Shown in pieces: positions 1 to 8,351 of a stretch of 64,000 nucleotides of DNA. How positions within the stretch are numbered: the stretch's first letter is position 1; the number at the start of each line of letters is the position of its first letter. Source of the stretch: Rubrivivax sp. (lineage in GTDB: Bacteria; Pseudomonadota; Gammaproteobacteria; Burkholderiales; Burkholderiaceae_C); contig JALHPY010000009.1 of assembly GCA_022842305.1 (NCBI GenBank), forward strand, positions 1 to 64,000, in the 5' to 3' direction. A program made the translations under genes and the position numbers. The notes under the pieces are model-generated. The model ran no database searches, was not told the origin of the DNA, and worked only from the letters and a program-made list of their open reading frames with translations.

Positions 1-99
1 CGCCTGGCCGCGCGCCAGCGGCTCCGCCGCGCGGGCCGCGCCGGCCCCGGCCAGGACCAGGCCGGCAACGAAGCGGCGTCGGTCGGGCGCAACGCTCAT
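1..99 (-). CDS. Partial secreted protein, N-terminus only
   Basis: Only about 33 codons lie in the window and the gene runs off the left edge. It begins MSVAPDRRRF, followed by a small hydrophobic stretch (AGLVLAGAGAARA) typical of a Sec or Tat export signal. Its ATG at 99 overlaps the TGA of the upstream metallo-hydrolase (ATGA), so the two are probably translationally coupled. Genes of the SoxH-like hydrolase type often sit beside a SoxYZ-like carrier, which makes that a guess for this gene, but nothing in the visible residues proves it. Confidence 0.6.
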   Translation of the reverse strand, partial: MSVAPDRRRFVAGLVLAGAGAARAAEPLARGQA

Positions 100-1064
100 C
101 GCTCGGCCTGCTGCTCCATCAACAGGTAGGTGTTGAAGGCGTTCATGCGGTTGGCCGCGCGGAACAGCGGCAGGCCCTCGAAGCGCGACCAGTCGGCGCG
201 GGCGTAGGCTTCTTCAAAGGGCTCCAGGTTGCGCGCGGCCTCGCCCATGGTGTGGCGCAGGTGGCGCAGGTAGTCCAGGGTCAGCGCCAGGTCGGCCTGC
301 GGATCGTTGGACAAGGGCCCGTGTCCCGGCACCACACGGCGCGGTCCGTAGACCAGCAGCTGCTGCAGCGACTCGATCCAGCGGCGGCTGTCGGCCTGGC
401 CGACAAAGGGGATGCGGCCGCGGAAGAACAGGTCGCCCGAGAACAGCACGGCGGACCCGGGCACGAAGACCACCAGGTCCTCGGGCGTGTGCGCCGAGCC
501 CACGTGGCGTATCAACAACTCCACCTTCCCCACGCGCAGCCGCGTCTCGCCGTCGTCCAGCCAGCGGTCGGCCTCCACCAGGCGGGTCTGCGCGTCGACC
601 CAGGGCGCCAGCTCGGCGCGGCTGGCCTGCAGGCGCTGGCGCGCGGTGTCGGAGTGCAGGTACTCGCGCGCCGCGCGGTGCGCCAGGATGCTGGCCCCGG
701 CAGCCTTGAAGACCTGCAGCCCGTAGATGTGGTCGGCGTGGTAGTGGGTGACGATGACGTGGCGCACGGGTTCGCTGGTCACGCGGCGTATCGCCGCCAG
801 CATCTCGGAGGCCAGCGCCGGCGAGCCCAGCGCGTCGATCACCACCACGCCGTCGCCGGTGACGACGAAGCCGCTGTTGGAAATGAAGTTGCGGTTGGCC
901 GGCGAGCCCAGGGCGGCATCGCCCTGGAAGTACCACACGCCTTCGGCCACCGGCCGCGCCTCCAGCGTTTGCGCAGCGGCGCCCAGCGGCAACACCAGTG
1001 CCGCCGCCACGGCCAGGCGGGCGATCAGGCCGGCGATCAGGCGCAAGGGGGGCAGCATCGGCAT
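96..1064 (-). CDS. Periplasmic MBL-fold metallo-hydrolase, SoxH-like
   Basis: A 322-residue metallo-beta-lactamase-fold protein. The metal signature THYHADH (HxHxDH) is present about a third of the way in, with later conserved histidines in the segments HVGSAHTPEDL and VVPGHGPLS and the Asp in LFSGDLFF. The N-terminus has a signal peptide (MPMLPPLRLIAGLIARLAVA... ending AAAQ). I chose the ATG at 1064 because the in-frame ATG at 1109 adds 15 polar residues before the signal; ATG 1058 is also possible. The family includes SoxH and the quinoprotein-relay zinc hydrolases found beside sox genes; substrate unknown. It diverges from the NapC/fcc operon across promoter module A, so it probably shares that control. 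Confidence 0.8.
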   Translation of the reverse strand: MPMLPPLRLIAGLIARLAVAAALVLPLGAAAQTLEARPVAEGVWYFQGDAALGSPANRNFISNSGFVVTGDGVVVIDALGSPALASEMLAAIRRVTSEPVRHVIVTHYHADHIYGLQVFKAAGASILAHRAAREYLHSDTARQRLQASRAELAPWVDAQTRLVEADRWLDDGETRLRVGKVELLIRHVGSAHTPEDLVVFVPGSAVLFSGDLFFRGRIPFVGQADSRRWIESLQQLLVYGPRRVVPGHGPLSNDPQADLALTLDYLRHLRHTMGEAARNLEPFEEAYARADWSRFEGLPLFRAANRMNAFNTYLLMEQQAER

Positions 1065-1151
1065 GCGGGGTTCGCCAGGAGTTCGGAACGGCCAAATGTT
1101 AGGGCGCAACGGCCGTGCGCCCGCGCACCGCAGGCTCGCGTTTGCCCGCCC

Positions 1152-1197
1152 TACCGCTTTGGGTGATGGCTCCTAACCCATGTGGGTAGTGTGGAAT
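1152..1197. promoter_or_regulatory. Two-dyad operator module A (fcc operon / MBL divergent region)
   Basis: Two imperfect dyads: ACC-N5-GGG centred near 1158 and CCC-N4-GGG (ACCCATGTGGGT) centred near 1181.5, about 23.5 bp apart. On the minus strand the second dyad reads CTACCCACATGGGTTAG, matching copies at 17051 (minus) and 52772 (plus). It lies between the divergent hydrolase (start 1064) and NapC-like gene (start 1321), so it could serve both. Bound factor is inferred, not shown. Confidence 0.55.
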
Positions 1198-1320
1198 CCG
1201 CCGGCCGCAAGCCACCATCGCCTGCCGCAGTTTGGGCGTGGTTCGACTCGAGCGAAGGGGTTCTTCGATGCTGCAGGGCAGGCAAGGCGCGGTCAGGGCT
1301 GGTTACCTGGAATCAAGGGC

Positions 1321-1953
1321 ATGAGCGACAGAAAGCCCGAGCAGACGCCCGCGCAGGATGCGCCGCGCCGCGGCCTGTGGGCGCGCCTGAAGCGCCCGCC
1401 GCAGATGTCGCTGCTGGCCACCGTGTTCGTCGGCCTGATCGGCGGCATAGCTCTGTGGGGCGCGCTCAACACCGGCGTCGAGTGGACCAACCGCACCGAG
1501 TTCTGCCTGTCGTGCCACGAGATGAGCATTCCGTATGCGGAATACAAGAAGACGGTGCACTTCAGCAACCGCAGCGGCACCACCGTGTCCTGCGCCGACT
1601 GCCACGTGGCCGGCAGCAAGCATCCGCTGGACTACGCCCGCAAGCTCACGCTCAAGGTGTTGGCCGCGCGCGACGTCTACGGCCACCTGATGGGCACCAT
1701 CGACACGCCCGAGAAGTACCAGGCCAAGCGCCTGGAGATGGCGCAGCGCGTATGGGCGCGCATGAAGGAAGTGGATTCCAAGGAATGCCGCAACTGCCAC
1801 GACTTCAAGACCATGGACACCACCAAGCAGAAAGACCGCTCCGTGGTGCGCCACGAAAGCGCCATCGAGGACGGCCAGACCTGCATGGACTGCCACAAGG
1901 GCATTGCCCACAACACGATGCCCCCGCCGCAGCAAGCCAAGGCACCCGGCTAG
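1321..1953 (+). CDS. NapC/NirT-family tetraheme cytochrome c
   Basis: A 210-residue membrane-anchored cytochrome with one N-terminal membrane helix (LLATVFVGLIGGIALWGAL, about residues 30-50) and four CxxCH heme sites: CLSCH, CADCH, CRNCH and CMDCH. Spacing and length fit NapC/NirT quinol dehydrogenases, which move electrons between the quinone pool and periplasmic partners. The start is the ATG at 1321 (MSDRKPEQ); an in-frame ATG at 1180 would add 47 implausible residues and lie inside promoter module A. It heads an operon with an EB_dh-type cytochrome and fccAB, so it may carry electrons from sulfide oxidation to quinone, or the reverse. Family assignment is firm; direction is inference. 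Confidence 0.9.
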   Translation: MSDRKPEQTPAQDAPRRGLWARLKRPPQMSLLATVFVGLIGGIALWGALNTGVEWTNRTEFCLSCHEMSIPYAEYKKTVHFSNRSGTTVSCADCHVAGSKHPLDYARKLTLKVLAARDVYGHLMGTIDTPEKYQAKRLEMAQRVWARMKEVDSKECRNCHDFKTMDTTKQKDRSVVRHESAIEDGQTCMDCHKGIAHNTMPPPQQAKAPG

Positions 1954-1987
1954 CCGCGGCCGCGACAACGACACAAGGAGACAAAGC

Positions 1988-3007
1988 ATGCATTTCAAGC
2001 CGCTGTTGCTGGCGCTGTGCGCCTGCCTGGCCGGCAGCGCCTGGGCCGATCCCGACTGGTCCAAGGTGGCGCCGCGCAAGCTCAACCTGTTCTACCCCGG
2101 CCAGGCCGGCATCGAGTGGGTCATGAACAAGGCCGACCACTCGGCCGTGCCCGACATCGTCGACAAGAAGCGCCCCTGCGCCAAGTGCCACGAGGGCGAC
2201 GCGGCCGAGATCGGCGACAAGATCATCGCCGGCAAGCCGCTGGGCAGTTCGCGCGCCGTGCTCGACGCCAGCCCGCCCAAGGGCAAGGCCGGTTCGCTGC
2301 CGGCCACGCTGCAGGTGGCGCACGACGGCAGCAAGATCTACTTCCGCTTCGAGTGGGCATCGCCCAAGGCTGGCGACACCAAGGAGGACGCGCGCAACGA
2401 GGTCAAGCTGACGCTGCTGTTCGACGGTGGCGGCACGGTGGAAGGCGCTGCGCTCAACGGCTGCTGGAGCGCCTGCCACATGGACCTGCAGACCATGCCC
2501 GACGCCAGCGACGCCGCCAAGGGCCACGCCCGCGCCAAGGCCCTGGGCTGGAGCGAAGGCGTCACCAAGTACCTGCCCGAGTCGCGCAGCGCGATCTCCA
2601 TGACCAAGCCGCGCGGCGGCTGGGACAAGCTGCGGCCCGAGGCCGAGATCGCCGCGGCGCTGAAGGCCGGCAAGTTTCTCGACCTGATGCAGTACCGCAG
2701 CGGCAAGGGCGAAAAGCCGGTGGACGGCCACGTGCTGGATTCGCGCCACATGGCCGGCGGCAAGAGCCTGCTGCGCGCCGAAGGCCGCAAGGAAGGCGGC
2801 AAGTGGGTGGTGGTGTTCGAGCGCAGCCTGGCGGCGGGCGGGCCCGGCGACCACGCCATCGTGCCCGATCGCGTCTACGGCTTCGGCTTCGCCATCCACG
2901 AAGACCACGCCGCCGATCGCCATCACCACGTGTCGCTGGGCTACCAGTTCGCGCTGGACAAGGCCATGCCCGACGTGCGCAGCCACATCAACGTGATCAA
3001 GCAGTAG
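1988..3007 (+). CDS. Periplasmic heme protein with ethylbenzene-dehydrogenase-type heme domain
   Basis: A 339-residue exported protein (signal peptide ending GSAWA, mature from DPDWSKV). It has one classical heme site, CAKCH, near residue 62, and a second unusual site, CWSACH (CX3CH), near residue 160. The rest resembles the cytochrome c-552/DMSO-reductase-like heme domain (EB_dh family), which uses axial Met and Lys/His; a His/Met-rich stretch (HEDHAADRHHHVSLGYQF) lies near the C-terminus. ATG 1988 follows AAGGAGACAAAGC. It sits 34 bp after the NapC-like gene and before fccA, suggesting a periplasmic electron carrier between FccAB and NapC. Function is inferred from context. Confidence 0.78.
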   Translation: MHFKPLLLALCACLAGSAWADPDWSKVAPRKLNLFYPGQAGIEWVMNKADHSAVPDIVDKKRPCAKCHEGDAAEIGDKIIAGKPLGSSRAVLDASPPKGKAGSLPATLQVAHDGSKIYFRFEWASPKAGDTKEDARNEVKLTLLFDGGGTVEGAALNGCWSACHMDLQTMPDASDAAKGHARAKALGWSEGVTKYLPESRSAISMTKPRGGWDKLRPEAEIAAALKAGKFLDLMQYRSGKGEKPVDGHVLDSRHMAGGKSLLRAEGRKEGGKWVVVFERSLAAGGPGDHAIVPDRVYGFGFAIHEDHAADRHHHVSLGYQFALDKAMPDVRSHINVIKQ

Positions 3008-3068
3008 CAGGCGCGGCAGCCGGACCGGCGCACGCGCAGTTCAATAACGACGAAGGAGACAAGACACC

Positions 3069-3647
3069 ATGGTCACAAGGCTTTGCAAGACAGCGGCCGG
3101 CGCCGCCGTGCTGCTGCTGTCGCTGGGCACGGCGCTGGCAGCTACCTCGCCCGCGATGCTGTCCAGCGCCTGCGCCGGCTGCCACGGCACCAACGGCGCC
3201 AGCGCCGGGCCCAGCATGCCCAGCCTGGCGGGGCAGTCGCGCATCGCCATCGTCGAGGCCATGAAGGGCTTCAAGAGCGGCGAACGCCCGGCCACGGTGA
3301 TGGGCCGCCTGGCCAAGGGCTACAGCGACGCCGACTTCGAGGCCATGGGCGAGTTCTTCTCCCGGCAGAAGACCTTTGCCAACAGCGGCTCGGCCGACGC
3401 GGCCAAGGCCGCGCAGGGCGCCGACCTGCATGAGCGCCATTGCGCGCGCTGCCACGTCGACGACGGCCGCGAGATCAAGGACAACTCGCCCATCCTGGCC
3501 GGGCAGTGGGTGCGCTACCTCGAGATCCAGATGCAGGACTACGCGGCAGGGCGACGCAAGATGTTCGATCGCAAGCAGGAAAAGATGAAGCCGCTGTCGA
3601 TGCCGGAGCTTGAAGCCCTGGCGCACTACTACGCCAGCGTGAAGTAG
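3069..3647 (+). CDS. fccA: Diheme cytochrome c, FCSD cytochrome subunit
   Basis: A 192-residue exported protein with two cytochrome c domains, CAGCH near residue 35 and CARCH near residue 123, the cytochrome c4-like arrangement of FccA. The signal peptide runs to about residue 24 (LGTALA). It precedes the flavoprotein gene by 15 bp. In flavocytochrome c sulfide dehydrogenase this subunit takes electrons from the FAD subunit after sulfide oxidation. A stand-alone cytochrome c4 is the alternative, but the neighbour makes FccA much more likely. Confidence 0.88.
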   Translation: MVTRLCKTAAGAAVLLLSLGTALAATSPAMLSSACAGCHGTNGASAGPSMPSLAGQSRIAIVEAMKGFKSGERPATVMGRLAKGYSDADFEAMGEFFSRQKTFANSGSADAAKAAQGADLHERHCARCHVDDGREIKDNSPILAGQWVRYLEIQMQDYAAGRRKMFDRKQEKMKPLSMPELEALAHYYASVK

Positions 3648-3662
3648 CCAGGAGCCGCCACC

Positions 3663-4940
3663 ATGAGCACGCAACGCAGAAGTTTCCTCAGGGCCCTGGG
3701 TGCCGGTGCCGGCGCAGCCGTCGCGCTGGCCGGATGCGCCACCACCGGTGAGATGATTCCCCGCAGCGGCCGCCGCGTGGTCGTTGTCGGCGGGGGTTAC
3801 GGCGGCAGCATCGCCGCCAAGTACATCCGCATGAACGACCCCGGCATCGAGGTCGTGCTGATCGAGCAGAACCGTCAGTTCGTGTCCTGCCCCTTCAGCA
3901 ACCTGTACATCGGCGGCCTGCTGAAAGACCTGTCCAGCTTAAGCTTCGGCTACGACAAGCTGGCCGCCAACCACGGCATCAAGATGGTCTACGCCACCGT
4001 CACCGCCATCGACCCGGCGGCGCGCAAGGTGGTCACGACCAGCGGCACCGTCGCCTACGACCGGCTCATCGTCGCGCCCGGCATCGATTTCCGCTTCGAG
4101 GACATCAAGGGCTACGACCCCGAGCGCACGCCCGGGCGCGTGCCGCATGCCTGGAAGGCCGGCGAACAGACCCTGCTGCTGCGCCGCCAGCTCGAGGCCA
4201 TGCGCGACGGCGGCACGGTGGTGATGTCGGTGCCGCTCACGCCCTACCGCTGCCCGCCCGGGCCGTACGAGCGCGCCAGCATGATCGCCATGTACCTGAA
4301 GCAGACCAAGCCCAAGTCCAAGCTCATCGTGCTCGACGCCAACCCCGACATCGTCTCCAAGGCCGGGCTGTTCAAGAAGGGCTGGGCGCGCCACTACGCC
4401 GGCATCATCGACTACCGCGGCGCCAAGAAGGTGACCGAGGTCGACGACGCCACCCGCACCGTGTCGATCGAAGGCCTGGAGGAAGTCAAGGGCGACGTCG
4501 TCAACCTGATTCCGCCGCAGCGCGCCGGGCGCATCGCCGTGGCCGCAGGCCTGGTGGGCCCCGACAAGAACTGGTGCCCGGTGAACCCGACCACCTTCGA
4601 ATCGACCCTGCACAAGGACATCCACGTCATCGGCGACGCGGCGCTGGCCGGCGCCATGCCCAAGTCGGGCTACTCGGCCAACTCCGAGGCCAAGGCCTGC
4701 GCGCTCAACCTGGTGGCGACGATGAACGACCGCGAGCTCAGCGAGTTCTCGGGCATCAACACCTGCTACAGCTTCATCAGCGCCAAGGAGGCGGTGGAAG
4801 TGACCGGTGTCTACAAGGTGGACAAGGGCGCCATCGTGGCCGTGCCCGGCTCGGTGGGCGTGTCACCCGACCTGTCGGAGCTGGAAGCCGTCTACGCCGA
4901 GAGCTGGCTCAAGAACATCCTGACCGAGATGTCGACCTGA
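3663..4940 (+). CDS. fccB: Sulfide dehydrogenase (flavocytochrome c) flavoprotein subunit
   Basis: A 425-residue FAD-dependent disulfide oxidoreductase-fold protein that oxidises sulfide in the periplasm. The N-terminus has a twin-arginine signal (RRSFLRALG) followed by a possible lipobox (LAGC), so the protein may be folded before export and perhaps lipid-anchored. The Rossmann motif VVVVGGGYGGSIAA starts near residue 40. Catalytic-type cysteines include the one in FVSCPFSN and one in NWCPVNP. RBS is AGGAGCCGCCACC before ATG 3663. It ends the operon and is followed at once by a strong hairpin. Confidence 0.93.
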   Translation: MSTQRRSFLRALGAGAGAAVALAGCATTGEMIPRSGRRVVVVGGGYGGSIAAKYIRMNDPGIEVVLIEQNRQFVSCPFSNLYIGGLLKDLSSLSFGYDKLAANHGIKMVYATVTAIDPAARKVVTTSGTVAYDRLIVAPGIDFRFEDIKGYDPERTPGRVPHAWKAGEQTLLLRRQLEAMRDGGTVVMSVPLTPYRCPPGPYERASMIAMYLKQTKPKSKLIVLDANPDIVSKAGLFKKGWARHYAGIIDYRGAKKVTEVDDATRTVSIEGLEEVKGDVVNLIPPQRAGRIAVAAGLVGPDKNWCPVNPTTFESTLHKDIHVIGDAALAGAMPKSGYSANSEAKACALNLVATMNDRELSEFSGINTCYSFISAKEAVEVTGVYKVDKGAIVAVPGSVGVSPDLSELEAVYAESWLKNILTEMST

Positions 4941-4944
4941 ACCC

Positions 4945-4970
4945 GTCAGCGCCCGGCCACGGGCGCTGAC
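4945..4970. terminator. Perfect 10-bp inverted repeat, probable bidirectional terminator
   Basis: GTCAGCGCCC pairs exactly with GGGCGCTGAC around a 6-nt loop (GGCCAC). It fills the 31-bp gap between the convergent ends of fccB and the DsrE-like gene. There is no run of T on either side, so it is either a Rho-assisted stop or a 3'-end stabilising hairpin serving both strands. Confidence 0.75.
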
Positions 4971-4971
4971 C

Positions 4972-5385
4972 TCAGGGCTTGATGTAGGAAGCGCCTTCTT
5001 TCTGCATCTTGGCGATGCGGACCACGCCCGAGGGCGTGAACGTCGCCTCCTGGATGAACTGCTCCTTCTTGAGATTGCGGTTCTTCAGCGTGATCTCGCA
5101 GATCTCGAACTTGACGCCGCGGCTGGCCAGGGCCGAGACCAGTGGCGCGTACTCGGTGCCGCTGGCGTGCTTTTCGCCCTCCATCAGGAAGTCCACGCCG
5201 TTGGCGTGCGTCACCGCGGTGATCTGCGCCTTGGGGTCGACGTCGAGGTGGTTGCGCATGTTGCGCAGCCCCTTCAGACCCTGGACTGCCGCGTCGTCGA
5301 TGTGGTAGACCACGGCGTCCTGGGCGCTGGCCAGGGGCGCGGCCAGGGCGATCAGGCTGCAGACCAGCAGGCGTTTCAGGTTCAT
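4972..5385 (-). CDS. Exported DsrE/F-like small protein
   Basis: A 137-residue protein with a Sec signal (MNLKRLLVCSLIALAAPLASA) and a DsrE/DsrF-like fold (YHIDDAAVQGLKGLRNMRNH, then VDFLMEGEK and EICEITLKNRNL). The single mature cysteine in KFEICEITL is where the family usually keeps its conserved Cys. Periplasmic members of this group are common at the 3' end of sox operons; their role in sulfur handling is not settled. The ATG at 5385 follows GGAGACGAAC. It is the last gene of the minus-strand sox operon, 32 bp after the HbpS-like gene. Confidence 0.75.
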   Translation of the reverse strand: MNLKRLLVCSLIALAAPLASAQDAVVYHIDDAAVQGLKGLRNMRNHLDVDPKAQITAVTHANGVDFLMEGEKHASGTEYAPLVSALASRGVKFEICEITLKNRNLKKEQFIQEATFTPSGVVRIAKMQKEGASYIKP

Positions 5386-5417
5386 GTTCGTCTCCGTATC
5401 GGATGGGGGTCGCGGCA

Positions 5418-5927
5418 TCAGAACTCTATGGCTTCGGCGATGGCCTTGAGGCCGGCTCGGGCACAGGCATCGTCGGCCTCGCCGCCGGGCGCACCCGATA
5501 CGCCGATGCCGCCGAAGGTGCTGCCGCCGGCCTCGATCACCAGGCCGCCGCCGAAGGCCGCCACCTCGGGTAGCGCGCGGATGCCGCTCATGGGCATGCC
5601 GGCCTGGGTCTCGGCCGCCAGCGCCGTGGTGGAAATGCGAAAGCTCGCCGCCGACCAGGCCTTGCGCGTGGCGGCCTCTACCGTGTGCGCGCCGGCAAAG
5701 CGGTCGCGCAGCAGCACCTGCAGCCCGCCGCTGCGGTCGGCCACGGCCACCGCCACCTGGAAACCGGCCTTGCGGCACTGCGCCAGCGCGGCCTGGGCCG
5801 CCACCAGCGCGGTCTCGGGCGTCAGCAGCCTGACCGCATAAGTGCCGGGTGTTGGCTGCTGGGCCGCGGCGGGCATTGCCGGCAGCAGGGCCGCGGCGCT
5901 GATGAGAAATCCAAGGGTCTTGTTCAT
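5418..5927 (-). CDS. Exported GlcG/HbpS-family (DUF336) protein
   Basis: A 169-residue protein with a signal peptide ending PAAAQ and the typical HbpS/GlcG core: a long helix (TALVAAQAALAQCRKAGFQV), the strand VAVAVADRSGGLQVLLRD, and the Gly-rich segment FGGGLVIEAGG...GGIGVSGAPGGEAD. The family binds heme or heme-degradation products in some cases. It is six bp downstream of soxB, so it is co-expressed with thiosulfate oxidation; a specific role is not known. Confidence 0.8.
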   Translation of the reverse strand: MNKTLGFLISAAALLPAMPAAAQQPTPGTYAVRLLTPETALVAAQAALAQCRKAGFQVAVAVADRSGGLQVLLRDRFAGAHTVEAATRKAWSAASFRISTTALAAETQAGMPMSGIRALPEVAAFGGGLVIEAGGSTFGGIGVSGAPGGEADDACARAGLKAIAEAIEF

Positions 5928-5933
5928 GTTCGC

Positions 5934-7664
5934 CTATCCCGGGGCCAGGCCCGTGTTGCCTTGCATGCCGACCAGGGCCGGCGTATTGAGCTGACGCCGC
6001 GCGACGCGGCCGCCCGGCTGTGACTTGAGCCAGGTCTCCACCACGTCCCACACCGGCCGGGCGCCGGGCGCGTGGCGCGCCTCTTCGGCCACCGGCGCCC
6101 AACCCGCCACCTTGTAGCGGCGTGCGGCGTCCAGCGGGCGGCCGCCCAGGCGCAGATCGGTGATGCGGCTGCCCATCCTGGCGTGCGGGCTGCAGCTGTA
6201 GCTGAGGCCGCCCACGCGCACCATGTCGCCGCCCTGCTGGTAGTAGGGGTCGGGGTTGAACAGGTTGTCGGCCACGTCCTCGAGGATGGTCTTGATGGTC
6301 TCGCCCGTCATCTCGGCGAGCGTGGCCCAGGGGTAGGTGATGGCCAGCTGGTCCATCATCAGCTCGCGCGTGATGGTGTCGCCCGGCAGCAGCGTGGTGC
6401 CCCAGCGAAAGCCCGGGCTGAAGGCAATCTGCGCGCCCTGCACATCCATCAGCGCGTCGCACACCAGCTGGTCCCAGCTGCCGTTGAAGTTGCCGCGCCG
6501 GTACAGCAGGCCGTCGGTGACGGCCAGCTTCTCGGCCAGCTTCGCGGCATGCGGCTGGCGCACGCGGTTGATGAGCGCGGCCATCTCGGGGTCGGCCGGC
6601 AATTGGTCGGCAAACACCGGCAGCAGGCGGTAGCGGTAGTCGGCCACGCGGCCGTCGCGCACGTCGAAATCCATCACGCCCAGAAACTTGCCGTTGCTGC
6701 CGGCGTTGGTGACCAGGGTCTTGCCGCCGCCGTTGGTGACGGGCACGGCCAGTGGCACGCCGTCGTGCGTGTGGCCACCGAAGATGGCGTCGATGCCGCG
6801 CACGCGGCCGGCCAGCTTGAGGTCGACGTCCATGCCGTTGTGCGACAGCAGCACCACCACCTGCGCGCCCTTGGCACGCGCCTGCTCCACCATCTTCTGC
6901 AGGTTCTCTTCCTGGATGCCGAAGCTCCAGTCGGCCACCAGGTAGCGCGGGTTGGCGATGGGCGTGTAGGGGAAGGCCTGGCCGATGATGGCCACCGGCA
7001 CGCCGTTCACCTGCTTCATCACCCAGGGCTTGAACACCGGATCGTCGAAGTCGGCCGTGCGCACGTTCTGCGCCACGAAGTCGACGCGGCCCTTGAAGTC
7101 GCCGTCCACGATCTGCTGCACGCGCTGCATGCCGTAGGTGAACTCCCAGTGGCCGGTCATCACGTCCACGCCCAGCAGCTTGCAGGCGTCCACCATGTCC
7201 TGCGCGCCGGACCACAGCGCCGTGGCGCTGCCCTGCCAGGTATCGCCGCCGTCCAGCAGCAGCGCGCCCGGGCGGCTGGCGCGCAGCTGCTTGACCAGCG
7301 TGGCCAGGTGGGCAAAGCCGCCTACCTTGCCGTAGCGGCGTGCCGCCAGTTCGAAGTCAATGTAGGTGAAGGCGTGGGCCTGGGCCGAACCCGGCGCAAC
7401 GCCCGCGGCGCGCAGCAGTTCCTCACCCACGCGGTGCGGCCACTGGCCCTGCATCGCGCCCACGCCCATGTTGACGCTGGGCTCGCGAAAGTACAGCGGC
7501 AGCAGCTGCGCGTGGCAGTCGGTCATGTGCAGCAGCGACACCTGGCCGAAGCGCGGCAGCTCGTACAGGCCGGGCTGCGCGGCCTCGGCGTGGCGTTGCA
7601 GCGGCAGGCCGGCGGCCGAGGCCGCGGCCAGCACCTGCAGGAATTCGCGCCGGCTCAGGCTCAT
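5934..7664 (-). CDS. soxB: Thiosulfohydrolase SoxB
   Basis: A 576-residue periplasmic hydrolase that releases sulfate from the SoxY-bound sulfonate. It has a Tat signal (SRREFLQVLAAASAAGLPLQ) and the metal-binding metallophosphatase motifs HMTDCHAQ near residue 48, LLDGGDTWQGS near 140, LLSHNGMDVD near 275 and FGGHTHDG near 293. Length matches known SoxB (about 560-600). It is ten bp after soxX and six before the HbpS-like gene. Confidence 0.97.
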   Translation of the reverse strand: MSLSRREFLQVLAAASAAGLPLQRHAEAAQPGLYELPRFGQVSLLHMTDCHAQLLPLYFREPSVNMGVGAMQGQWPHRVGEELLRAAGVAPGSAQAHAFTYIDFELAARRYGKVGGFAHLATLVKQLRASRPGALLLDGGDTWQGSATALWSGAQDMVDACKLLGVDVMTGHWEFTYGMQRVQQIVDGDFKGRVDFVAQNVRTADFDDPVFKPWVMKQVNGVPVAIIGQAFPYTPIANPRYLVADWSFGIQEENLQKMVEQARAKGAQVVVLLSHNGMDVDLKLAGRVRGIDAIFGGHTHDGVPLAVPVTNGGGKTLVTNAGSNGKFLGVMDFDVRDGRVADYRYRLLPVFADQLPADPEMAALINRVRQPHAAKLAEKLAVTDGLLYRRGNFNGSWDQLVCDALMDVQGAQIAFSPGFRWGTTLLPGDTITRELMMDQLAITYPWATLAEMTGETIKTILEDVADNLFNPDPYYQQGGDMVRVGGLSYSCSPHARMGSRITDLRLGGRPLDAARRYKVAGWAPVAEEARHAPGARPVWDVVETWLKSQPGGRVARRQLNTPALVGMQGNTGLAPG

Positions 7665-7674
7665 GCGCTGGTCC

Positions 7675-8340
7675 CTACTGGTTGACCGGCGAACGCGGGT
7701 CCAGGATCAGCGCCATCAGGTGCTTGAGCTGGGTCTCGTCCAGCAGCCCGGCGTGGCCAAAGCGCGGCATGCCCGAGCAGGCGTTGTAGGCCTTGGCGTT
7801 GTAGAGCTTGTTCCAGGTGTACTCGACCACTGCCCGCGCCGTGGGGGACTCGAGGTCCTGCACGCCGCGGCTCTTGCCGTACTGGTACAGGCTGGGACCG
7901 ATGGTGCCGTGCGAGATCTCGGCCTTGGAGATCTGGTGGCAGTTGTAGCAGCTGCCACCATTGGCCGTGGTCGCGGCCGAGGCGTCGGTCCAGGTCATGC
8001 CGCGGCCGTTCTGCGCCAGCTTCTCGCCTTCGCGCCAGTCGCCGATGTAGCGGCCGTCGGCAGGCTGGCGCACCGTGCGCAGCGCGGCCTGCTGCAGCGC
8101 CTGGGCCACGCCCTCGGGCAGCGGCGCGCCCTCGGCCTTGGAGCAGAGATCGTTGGCCTCGTCCTGCTGCAGGCGGTCGGCCTTGGCGATGCCCTGGTCG
8201 CGGAACGATGCCTTCATCATCGCCGCCACTTCGGCGTCGTAGTTGGGCCTGGGCTGCAGCGCGGCACAGCCGGCCAGGGACAGGGCGGCCAGCGCGGCGG
8301 CGGCCAGGGGGATGCGTGCAATGGGCTTGGGGGTCTTCAT
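7675..8340 (-). CDS. soxX: SoxX cytochrome c subunit of SoxAX
   Basis: A 221-residue monoheme cytochrome that pairs with SoxA to attach thiosulfate to SoxY. The heme site is CYNCH, with a probable axial Met in ACSGMPRFG. The N-terminus carries a lipobox (LSLAGCAAL), so it is probably a lipoprotein, and an extra N-terminal region (about residues 30-100) makes it longer than the minimal SoxX. The start ATG at 8340 follows GGAGGCCGGC (revcomp) and lies 11 bp after soxA. Confidence 0.93.
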   Translation of the reverse strand: MKTPKPIARIPLAAAALAALSLAGCAALQPRPNYDAEVAAMMKASFRDQGIAKADRLQQDEANDLCSKAEGAPLPEGVAQALQQAALRTVRQPADGRYIGDWREGEKLAQNGRGMTWTDASAATTANGGSCYNCHQISKAEISHGTIGPSLYQYGKSRGVQDLESPTARAVVEYTWNKLYNAKAYNACSGMPRFGHAGLLDETQLKHLMALILDPRSPVNQ

Positions 8341-8351
8341 GCCGGCCTCCT

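Noticed and set aside
1180-1320. Earlier start for the NapC-like gene
   Set aside because: It would place coding sequence over operator module A and put 47 non-conserved residues before the membrane anchor.
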